DNA of 64,000 bases, taken from the NCBI GenBank assembly GCA_020744425.1, contig JAGMUV010000011.1, positions 992,001-1,056,000 on the forward strand, given 5' to 3'. A program made the position numbers and the translations under genes. The stretch is from Dactylonectria macrodidyma (taxonomy: Eukaryota; Ascomycota; Sordariomycetes; Hypocreales; Nectriaceae). Position 1 is the first letter of the stretch; every line of letters starts with the position of its first letter. The notes under the pieces are model-generated. The model saw only the letters and a list, made by a program, of their open reading frames with translations. It was not told the origin of the DNA and searched no databases. Shown piece after piece: positions 55,562 to 64,000 of this stretch.

Positions 55562-57218
55562 CTACAGATTCAGCTGAAACCGTGGACTCGTCCGTAAGAA
55601 CTCGCCGTATTTGATCGTCAAGAGAATCATGCCAATCATTCCCAACGCAATCACAGCCAGGAGCGTATTCCCCCAGCCCTGATCTAACTTCTCATACATC
55701 TTAGGCCCAGCCAAAGGCAAAAGCGCACCGCCAATGCTCCGAAGCACCGTAGTCGCCGCCGTCGCACTTGCGGCATGTTTCGGAAACGCATCAACCACAT
55801 ACGCAGCCACTGGGATAAACACGGTAATGACGCCAACGCCGACGAAGAAGTTTCCAAGGATCGGCACGAACCAATGGACGTAGTACTGCGCCGTCCATCC
55901 GTAGAGAAGCAGGCCTAGGGGAATCATAGCCGCCCCTGGAATCATGGGCGGGAGACGGTACTCTGGTTTCATTTCGCCTCCCTTAGCTAGCTTCTTAACC
56001 ACTGCGTCTGAGACGCTACCGAAGGCAGTGACGCCGACGATTTGACCGACACCGATGCCAAAGTATACCAAGCCGACATTCGTGACGATGCCGTACCTAG
56101 TCTCGAACACTTCAGTGAGGGTGGTGAATAGCAGATAGAGAACACCGTAGGCGACGGCGGCAAGAAGCGAGAGGCCAAGGATAATGGGAGACATGGTAAG
56201 CATCTTGACAGGGCGGATGATGCTAGTTAGAAACAGCTGCAGAGGGCGTTGACTCAATGCCTTCTCAGGCTCTGGGTCTCCCGTTAACTTTCGCAATCTC
56301 TTTGCCTTCCTTGTAAGGATAGTAGGAGGGTGTGTCTCCCTCAGAGAGAGTAGACTCAACACAAGGGAAACACTGGACTATCAAAACAGTTAACCCACAG
56401 ACACGTTTGCGACAGGACTAAACTTACCATGATGATAAGCAGCCAGAAGTCCCATCTCCAACCCGCCGCTCTCGATAGATACGCCCCAACTGCAGGACCA
56501 ATACACGGACCTATCAGCACGGGCATATTCATCACAGCCATAGCTTTCCCGCGCTCCTCTTGTTTGAAGCAGTCGCCGATGGTGCTCGGGCCTACAGTGA
56601 AGGGACAAGCGCCAGCAGTGCCAGTGAAGAAGCGAAAGACGATGAGCATCGGTATGTTGGTAGCTAATGCACATCCAAATGTCATGACAAGGAAGAGAGC
56701 AGTGCACACGTGGTAGACAACTAGGCGGCCGTAGAGCTCGCTGCAAGGTCCGATGATGAGGGGTCCAAATGCGTAACCTAGCAAGTAGATTGAGACGGTG
56801 AAAGAGCCGAGGTCGCGGTTCGTTGTGTTCATCTCTTTCATGACCTGGTCGATGGACGGGGCAAGCATCGATGAAGCGAACGGCCTGCGAGGACAGGTTA
56901 GTGTGATGCAACAACAGTGCAGGGAAAGACTAACGTGAGAAACGTGAGCATTGAAACCGTCAATATGACTCTCCATTTCTTCGCCCTTGGCCAATTGACT
57001 GGTTGTTCTGGATCATCTGGGCCGTCCCAGTCAACCTCCTCTGTTTCGCTCGAGCTTGGCGATTCGGACAACTCCACAGACCCGTCCCTAGCTGCCTTTT
57101 CAACATCATGTTGAGGATGGAAAGCCGGTAGAGCAGAAGGAATCTCTGGTGCTGAGATACTCAAAGTCTTTGTCAACACGCCGTTCCCAGGCTGCTCGTC
57201 CGTAGTTATAGTGGCCAT
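55562..57218 (-). CDS. MFS drug-type efflux transporter (DHA1-like), 3 exons
   Basis: Predicted CDS is complement(join(55562..56377,56428..56884,56935..57218)), 518 aa, introns of 50 nt. A cytosolic acidic N-terminus ends in DWDGPDDPEQPVNWPRAKKW, the typical entry to TM1 of fungal polyspecific exporters. IYLLGYAFGPLIIGPCSELY is the motif-A region. GFAFF-type helices, KQEERGKAMAVMNMPVLIGP and AASATAATTVLRSIGGALLP follow, giving 12 predicted membrane helices. It probably exports small hydrophobic compounds at the plasma membrane by proton antiport. An upstream in-frame ATG at 57341 exists, but the later start is preferred because the extension is unlike family members. Confidence 0.92.
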
Positions 57219-59298
57219 CTTGACGCAAGTGTCATCCCAAAGATTCTCATTTGCAGAGAGAAAAGCGGCATCAGTAAGTGCTGAAGAAGGCGTCGGGTTT
57301 ACACAAAACTTCCCAATTATTGCCGGATAGTATGCCGGCAATTAGTAAGATCTCGATACTGGGAGTGAAGCTGATTGCTGAAAATGCACCGAATTGCGGG
57401 GACCGTATGGCGCAAAGAGGGTCTGGAATGATCCCACGCTGGTGAGGAGCGCCGTGATCGGTCTTTTTACGAGAAACTCCACTCTCTCATCTCGATGGGC
57501 CCTTAAACGAGATCTTTTCTGCCTCTCGGTTACGCTGATAAGGTGAAATTGCGTCTCTCTGCTTCGAATTGGCTCTCGATCAACTCTTTCATCGAGGTAT
57601 CCAAGAGAACATTGGCTTCGCTAGTTGCTAGTTCCAAGTTGTTGCAGGCTCTTCAGAATCAACTTGGACGGTCTGATATCAATTTAGACTCACTCAGCCT
57701 TGTAGCGGAAAGTGACAGCTCAACACCGTCTCTTCGGCAACGAGCGCATGCTAGTGACGCTTGGAAGTTGGGACTGCGGTCTCGATTGCTCGTGGCCCAC
57801 TGGCGTCTTTTCTCTCCAGGAGGCTCTTGTGCAGACAATATTCTTTCCTGGGTAGCGCTTGATCCAACTTGGCCCAAGACGAGAGGCGTTGTCTTGCCCC
57901 ACGTCGAGAATGACTTGATGCTGGACTAGGTGCTGGCTGCGCAGTCGGCTAAAGTGGGAGAAGTTCCCTTGCATTGGTAAGTCAAGTTGTGCTGGACCCT
58001 AATCATTTCGTAACATGAGAAACATTATTTCTAGAGCCGAACAATGCGGCAGATGTGTTTCACGGGGCCATTGCATGGCGGCGAGAGCCTCAATGTTGAG
58101 ATTGAAGCATCGAACTGTGGCTCAACTTCTCACTGGGCCAGGCCGCGTCAGGTTTGTCGAGTATTTGTTGATCATTGAGGCATAAGACTCTGCGGCACTG
58201 AAGTCCTTAGCATAACTAATCAATTGTTGATTGCCGAGGGAAGTCGATCTTACGGATAGTGGTAACGCGTCGAGAATATCTGGACACAGAGCTTGCTTGA
58301 TACCCGGTGGCAATGGCATTGTCTCATACCGGCCCACCATTGGCTGCATAATAAATGATTGACTTTTCGTCTTGAGCGTGCTTTTGCCACTTGGTGGACA
58401 AGATGCGCGGGGGCAACTTCTTTGTTACTAGATGTAGGTAGTGAGCGAGACAGTCGGGCCGGTTGTGCGATAGGTTGCAGGGGGCGACCAAGCAGGTCTT
58501 CTACTGTCCGTGCCGTGAAATTGCAACTAAGTTAGAGTATTAGTCGATACTTCTACTATGAAGGTGAGTTGATACAACGAATAGTATGGCCTTCTAGTGG
58601 TAGCAGAGTCTATTGACGAAATTTTACTGCGAATTAAGCCGCAATGCTTCCCGCATCCCGCCGTGACTGAGAACTGAAGTCAAGCTACTTAGCATGAACT
58701 GGACGAGCGAATCCCCAGCCCTTGTTCGGATGGATCATGGCAAGTAGGGCGCGGTGGCTCCACTTGCCGTAAGATGCCGTTCACGCAATCTCATCCCGAC
58801 TATATGCCATCGCGATGAGATCCACCATGAAACGGGGTTCACCATTCAACGTTCACGCAAATGGACCACCCTGCTAGGATCATGTCTGCCCTCAGAGGCT
58901 ACAAGACCTAACGCCATCTACGGCTTGTATCCGGCGGAGCCGGTTCGTAGATTGCGTCATGGCGTACAGATTGGGATTTACGTGATGTATTGCTTCCCAG
59001 CTGGCTAATGCTCCGACTTTCACCCCGCTGAGTGCCCTCGGTCCTGCTTTGGACAGATCATCTCGAGTCAGGGTAGATCCTGAAGTTGGTAAAACCTGCC
59101 CGGAGTTGATTATCCCACCGGCGTGGTTGATTCATGCCATAAAAAATACGTAACAAGAAGAGTACAATGCATTTATATAGATCATCATGTAGCGCACCTT
59201 TAGTCGTTCCCCCGAACAGCAGCTGCAGCATCCTTGGCAACGGCCTTATTTGAACTTGTTTATTCCCAGCCAGTCACTCTTGGCGCGCATCTATCACA
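57219..59298. promoter_or_regulatory. Divergent promoter interval between MFS exporter and permease
   Basis: About 2 kb between two divergent transporter genes. A plus-strand ORF of 128 codons at 57543-57929 has some protein-like composition but no motif. A short plus-strand ORF near 58754 looks like chance. No gene is annotated; both promoters lie here. Confidence 0.45.
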
Positions 59299-61519
59299 AT
59301 GGGTTGGCGACGTCCTTTTAGTGAACGTGCCACCGAGGCCGGCACTGTTCTTGATGGTCAGCGGGAACAGTTTTCTGATGGTAGTACGCAGTACATCGGC
59401 GAGAAAGGTGGCAATGATGCCCAGATTACCTATCAGGATGCCACTGGTGCTCCTGTGGAGAATAATTCCCCGCTTGGATACTCTGTCGGCCCCGTTACGA
59501 TTACGCTGCTGAACATTACCATGATGATCGGCGCTGGTATCTACTCAACTCGTATGTGTGGTGTTCCGAACGCATATGGCCACGGTCGCTGACACTTCTT
59601 AGCATCTTCAATCTTGGCAGGCACCGGCTCTGTCGGAGTCAGTTTTGTTTACTGGACCCTCGGTTATTTGGTATGTCTCCTCAAACATCCAGAAGCAACA
59701 GGTGACTCACTTCTACTTAGCTATGCATGGCATCTGGATCTGTATACCTTGAATTTACCGCCTATTTTCCTAGCCGATCCGGTTCCGAAGTTGTCTTCCT
59801 TGAACAAGCCTACCCACGTCCGATGTGGCTTTTTCCAACTACCTTTGCCGTCCAGAGTGTCATTCTCTCATTTGGAAGTGCCAATGCCACCGGCAAGTGG
59901 ATCCAGGCGACGCGCCCTTGAATTTGGTACTAATTTCTTTAATAGTCATGGCCAACTACCTCATCGCTATTTCCGGACATGCAGGTACTGACTGGCAAAT
60001 CAAGGGCACAGCCCTGGCCTGCTATAGTCTTGCGACACTGAGTAAGTGGGTTCACTCATAATATTGGCCTCAAAAAGCTAACACTGAGCAGGCTTGGTAT
60101 TCAACACTAAATACGCATACTGGTTCTCTAATGGTGTTGGCATTGTCAAAATTTGCACACTTCTCTTCGTCATTATCACAGGCTTCGTCGTCCTGGGCGG
60201 CAACACGAAAGTCGAGAACCCAACGCTGAACTTCCAAGATGCGTGGTCTGGCAGCTCAAAGGCTTCAGCGTATGGAATGACTACTGCTCTGTACCGCATC
60301 ATTTTCTCGTACGGAGGGTACAACAATGCGTTCAACGTTGTCAACGAGGTTAAGGTAGGGCGACTGTTCGTACTGTTAGTGGGGGGAAGAACTAACTTTT
60401 GCTGTGACAGAACCCTGTTCGGTCTCTGAAGATCTATGCTACGGCTGCCTTGACTACCGTCTACGTCCTGTACATGTTTGCCAACGTGGCCTTCTTTGCT
60501 GCCGGTGAGTAACTATTAATATCTCCAATACCATGTCTTCAAGCTAAACAGTGCCCACTCGCAGTTCCCAAGGAGGAGTTAGAGAACTCGGAACTTACCG
60601 TGGCTAGCCTGTTCTTCAGAAAGGTCTTCGGTGACGGCAGGGCTATCCGCGGCCTCAATTTTCTCATCGCTCTGGCTTCCTTCGGCAACATGATTGCTGT
60701 CATCATCGGCCTGTCTCGACGTGTCAGAGAGTGTGGCCGCCAAGGCGTCCTGCCCTTCACCTCGTTTTGGGTCTCCACTAAGCCTTTCGGCACCCCCTTG
60801 GGTCCCTATTTCGTCATCTGGTTCTTGACTGCTCTGATGATTCTCGCCGTTCCTGCCGGAGACGCTTTCACCTTCGGTAAGTGTCCCTGCGGCATAACCA
60901 GCCTTACGCCGTTACTAAAAGCGGGATAGTCAACGATTTGGGCATCTTTCCCCGAGCTGTCTTCGACCTCTCTATGGCTGTTGGTATCTACGTCATCCGA
61001 TGGCGCCGTAGAAAGGCAAACCTTCCAGAACCTGAGTTCAAGGCGTGGAACATCGTCGTCATCTTCAATATCTGCATCCAGCTGTACCTGCTAATCATGC
61101 CGTGGTACCCCCCTGCAGGCGGCCAGTACGCCGGCGACGTCAGCTTTTGGTATGCCACATATGCAGTCACTGGTCTGGGAATGTAAGCAATCTCGATTCA
61201 TTCATGTGTCACTATATTCTGACCAAAGTGTAGTATCATCATCTGCGGTATCTACTACTGGGTTTGGGCGTTCCTTCTTCCGAAGTGGAAGGGCTACGAA
61301 TTACGACAGGAACTTGTGGTTCTGGATGATGGAGCCCAGAGCAACCAGCTTCGCAAGGTTCCCCTCGCTGATCTCGCCGATTGGGATGCCAAACATGACG
61401 TGGCTGGCCGTCGTATTGAGCCGACTGTTCATGAGATTCCTGTACAGCAGAAAGATGCGTGGGCATCTTCTGATGGCAGCAACTCTGAGGGGGACAAACG
61501 AGCTCGCCTGGGTAATTGA
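59299..61519 (+). CDS. Amino-acid permease, methionine-permease (MUP1-like) type, 9 exons
   Basis: Predicted CDS is join(59299..59551,59603..59670,59721..59892,59946..60041,60092..60354,60411..60504,60565..60876,60930..61182,61234..61519), 598 aa, all phases consistent. The core starts with GYSVGPVTITLLNITMMIGA and IYSTPSSILAGTGSVGVSF, the conserved APC/LAT helix 1 region with its broken Gly-rich helix. Twelve membrane helices are expected. YGGYNNAFNVVNEVKNPVRS and MPWYPPAGG also match MUP1-like permeases. Intron 3 (59893-59945) begins GCAAGT, a GC-AG intron; using it is the only way to keep the frame. It probably imports methionine or a related amino acid by proton symport. The cytosolic tail is acidic and Lys-containing, as in permeases regulated by ubiquitination. 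Confidence 0.92.
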
Positions 61520-61841
61520 TCGCTTTGATAGTTCTGGGCTACCAGAATGTCCTCTGCATTTGGGCGTGGTGGTCATTTCCGGCATCTGATATGCCCATAA
61601 AGCTTTTCGAAGACACTGAAGGTGTAAATAAACGGCCCAAGGACTTAACAGTACATATATCTCACGTTGACTATAGAAATATAGATTAGGCTAGTGGTGT
61701 ATAAATGAGGAGCAGAAGCACGACTAAAAGATTATGCTGCTTCATAACTCAAACGGAAAACTGCATTGAAATAACATAAAAGACACCAATCGCCGACATT
61801 CACTCAAACTAGAGGCTTGGAGAGCCAGCCTCAACCGTGTA
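61520..61841. other. Convergent intergenic region
   Basis: 3' UTR space of the permease and of the 61842-62906 gene; AT-rich; nothing else visible. Confidence 0.6.
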
Positions 61842-62906
61842 CTAATTACAAAAGCCTGGCAGGGTTTCTGTAGCGTTCGAGTCTGTACAAGCCATTGCCA
61901 ATGCCAGGTTATACGACTGAACACTCACTTCAAGCGAGCGGATGCTCACATGTAATGCTTGTTTAGCAAGTACCAAGCTAGCTACACCGAACGCGATACT
62001 CAAGATTGTGAGGACCAGGACGAACGTAGCAGCCCAAAAGGTGACGTACTCCAAGAGATTTCCTCGGTCTGGTTTGAGCCGCATCTGAGACCATCCCTTG
62101 GGGCCTTGCTCCCAGTGGTCGATGAGGTCGGATAGGTTTCGTTGCCAGTAGCAATAACTCGCTAGAGATAAGGATCGCCCGCGGCCGTACGGAACCCCTA
62201 AAAATGTCCGCCCCTCTTCTAATAGAAACTCGTTTGTATCCCTGTCGTTAGGGAAGAGCAGTATTAATGTATCAATCGCTTCTTGGACCACTGCTCTTGG
62301 CAAGGGGCATGAAGGATATTCGATATGATTCCGTAGACAGATTCCGTGCTCAAAGACCATGATTTTCTTGTGTTTCCAGTCGACCTTGAGATGTTGTAGC
62401 AGATCACTAGTCCATGTTACCTTAAACTGGTAGTAACGAATAAGGTTCAGAATCGAAAAATCCACGGGAACTTGGCGAATATTTTTGTCTTTGGTATCTT
62501 GTGGTGGCGTGAACCAATCTTCAAGCGCACCAGATAAATTTATATCCTCAGGCCAATGAAAGGAGCCGGAAAATTGGACAGACGAGTGTTGAACATCAAT
62601 TGTCAACCAAATTCGAACGGCTATATCAATCGAATTGAAAGATTTACTAGAGCCATCTGAGGAGATGTCGGCCTTTGTTCCATTTTCTGTTCCTCGGATA
62701 TGTTCAATCAGCTTAGTGAGATGGTCGATAGTGCCAATGGAGTATATGGATGGCTTGCGCTGGACCAGTGACATCTGCTCCTCGAGATACAAAAAGTATT
62801 TGCCGTAGAGTCTGGCGTAGGTTTCGTAATCATCACGAGGCATTTGTGGCCAGATGTGAGCAAGAAGCTCAAACTTTTGATCATTGTGAAGTTGTACAAT
62901 GTCCAT
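61842..62906 (-). CDS. Hypothetical protein with one C-terminal membrane segment
   Basis: Intronless, 354 aa. Soluble N-terminal two thirds start MDIVQLHNDQKFELLAHIWP. AIDTLILLFPNDRDTNEFLLEEG is followed by SYCYWQRNLSDLIDHWEQGP and LLEYVTFWAATFVLVLTILS, with one hydrophobic segment at about 292-318. The layout (an LFP...FL segment, a YWR/YWQ-NL segment, then a single membrane helix near the C-terminus) resembles a common fungal family of uncharacterised proteins found in accessory regions. No catalytic motif is seen. It is divergent from the partial gene at 63385. Confidence 0.75.
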   Translation of the reverse strand: MDIVQLHNDQKFELLAHIWPQMPRDDYETYARLYGKYFLYLEEQMSLVQRKPSIYSIGTIDHLTKLIEHIRGTENGTKADISSDGSSKSFNSIDIAVRIWLTIDVQHSSVQFSGSFHWPEDINLSGALEDWFTPPQDTKDKNIRQVPVDFSILNLIRYYQFKVTWTSDLLQHLKVDWKHKKIMVFEHGICLRNHIEYPSCPLPRAVVQEAIDTLILLFPNDRDTNEFLLEEGRTFLGVPYGRGRSLSLASYCYWQRNLSDLIDHWEQGPKGWSQMRLKPDRGNLLEYVTFWAATFVLVLTILSIAFGVASLVLAKQALHVSIRSLEVSVQSYNLALAMACTDSNATETLPGFCN

Positions 62907-63384
62907 GTGGTTGCTCGTGGGTTTTGAAGCCGAGGAGATAAGATGCGGTTGGATATTACTTCTAGCGGTGGCGGGTGTACAAGGGTCGACAATTTGAGGA
63001 GATGCTGGTCTTAACTATTGTGAATTGCAGATAGCAGTAAAGAGCGGTGTGATAAGAGCACAGCAATGCCCAATAAGCAGCGGAGTAAGTTGGTGGCTTG
63101 CCTGGGATGTTCTGCAAGGCGTACTCAACCCCTTGAAGCGACCCACCGAGATTTTTTGATTCAGCCTGAACCAATACCAAGTGATGGGACACTACCAATT
63201 TCCCCTTTCTCTCCCATTCTCATCTGCGCATTTGACTCTGGTGAATCACTCGACACAACCCCCCCGAAAGGACCTCTGTTACAAAACCGCTAGCACCTGA
63301 CTCACCACAAACAAACTCAAGCAATCTTTCGGTCGCCTGTGCAGTTTGTGTTTGAGTGCACTTAAAACTAACAGCCATATATTC
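62907..63384. promoter_or_regulatory. Divergent promoter interval
   Basis: About 480 nt between the divergent genes starting at 62906 and 63385. A short plus-strand ORF (63066-63293) has no motif and is not annotated. Confidence 0.5.
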
Positions 63385-64000
63385 ATGTTAGCAATCGAGC
63401 ATGAACGTCAGCGCGACGGAGACCGAGGCCACGACACACCGGCTCCCCAGCAATGTGAACCTCCGCCTCCCCAGCAATGTCAGCTTCCGTCTCCAGCCCT
63501 ATTTTTCGCGACTCTAGATCTTACTTTCGTTGAAAAAGACTTCTTGCAGCCTCACAAGGCTAGAGGTATCTGCTGCTCGGTGCAAAATGTGTGGTACTCC
63601 AACAATCACTGGCCTGAGGACGATCAATGCGCCTGGCTCTTCACGAGGGCGCATGAAACCCAAAGAATGCTCGCACCCGTGCTCGAAGATATGTGGAATT
63701 CCGTTTCAATATGGAGCTCCTTCCGAAAGAAAGCTCTGGCTTCAACGCCTTTCGCAGTTGAGCTACGAATGGCGGGACCTCGGCGCGATGACGGAGAGCA
63801 GATAACATTACGACCGAGTGTCTGGATCAGAACCACAGACGAGGCCATTGAGGCAAGTGCTCCTTGGAAGGAGCTCAAGCGTCTAATGAAGAAGCTCGGG
63901 TTGCACTCGCCACAATACGCCAGCATTTACGCCGAAGGGGGCTTGAGACTAGCGGATGATGTTGTGGCGGTTGCCAAGGAGCATCTAGCCTTGGACAAAG
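63385..64000 (+). CDS. Hypothetical protein, 3'-truncated by the window edge
   Basis: An uninterrupted frame runs from ATG at 63385 to the last base (205 codons, no stop). It starts MLAIEHERQRDGDRGHD, then has a Pro/Gln/Cys repeat (PAPQQCEPPPPQQCQLP), then a globular part with LDLTFVEKDFLQPHKARG, WYSNNHWPEDDQCAWLF, VELRMAGPRRDDGEQITLRP and SVWIRTTDEA. The composition and length of the open frame favour a real gene. No known domain is recognised. No signal peptide is seen; the first 30 residues are charged. Confidence 0.65.
   Translation, partial: MLAIEHERQRDGDRGHDTPAPQQCEPPPPQQCQLPSPALFFATLDLTFVEKDFLQPHKARGICCSVQNVWYSNNHWPEDDQCAWLFTRAHETQRMLAPVLEDMWNSVSIWSSFRKKALASTPFAVELRMAGPRRDDGEQITLRPSVWIRTTDEAIEASAPWKELKRLMKKLGLHSPQYASIYAEGGLRLADDVVAVAKEHLALDK

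Noticed and set aside
57543..57929. Plus-strand ORF of 128 codons between the two transporters
   Set aside because: No recognisable motif or splice support; may be chance in promoter DNA.
1..64000. CRISPR arrays, bacterial operons, ribosome binding sites
   Set aside because: The sequence is eukaryotic, with spliced genes; no such structures are present.

Overview
The window is nuclear DNA of a filamentous ascomycete. Its genes are split by short introns (about 45-125 nt) with GT-AG borders, and one gene has a GC-AG intron. The conserved genes (a COX4-type cytochrome oxidase subunit, uL15m, the sorting nexin Mvp1, a GT15 mannosyltransferase, a DUF4604 protein) are laid out as in Pezizomycotina, and the gene content suits Sordariomycetes. 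The genus cannot be named from the sequence. All exon joins below were made by hand from splice consensus and conserved protein sequence.

Layout. 1-2135 has no supported gene. 2136-3059 (-) and 13718-14795 (+) are two different Myb/SANT-type genes, divergently transcribed and separated by about 10.7 kb without a credible gene. 17861-20001 is a dihydroxy-acid dehydratase-type enzyme with an 8-nt microexon. 20735-34606 is mostly a housekeeping block: Mvp1, uL15m, a metallophosphoesterase, a GT15 mannosyltransferase, a DUF4604 protein and Cox4. It is interrupted at about 25-27.5 kb by an AT-rich, probably transposon-derived patch. An intron-containing tRNA-Gln lies at 35372-35453.

From about 36 kb the window looks accessory: lineage-specific small ORFs, repeats, and a three-member paralogous family (37793-42113). 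Two members are secreted preproproteins with a dibasic Lys-Arg site in front of a six-cysteine C-terminal domain. The third keeps only the pro-region, with no secretion signal and no cysteine domain. This resembles a secreted peptide with a stand-alone propeptide (possible immunity or chaperone) partner and is the best candidate for an undescribed system. Next come a 912-codon fusion of a fungal helical domain, a ubiquitin-like domain, a zinc ribbon and a LaeA-like methyltransferase (44024-46938), a 249-bp MITE, a small two-exon hypothetical gene, a cytochrome P450, an MFS exporter, a methionine-permease-type transporter, a single-pass membrane protein of unknown function, and the 5' part of an unknown gene running off the right edge.

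The P450, exporter and permease sit together but no biosynthetic backbone enzyme is visible, so no metabolite cluster can be claimed from this window alone.
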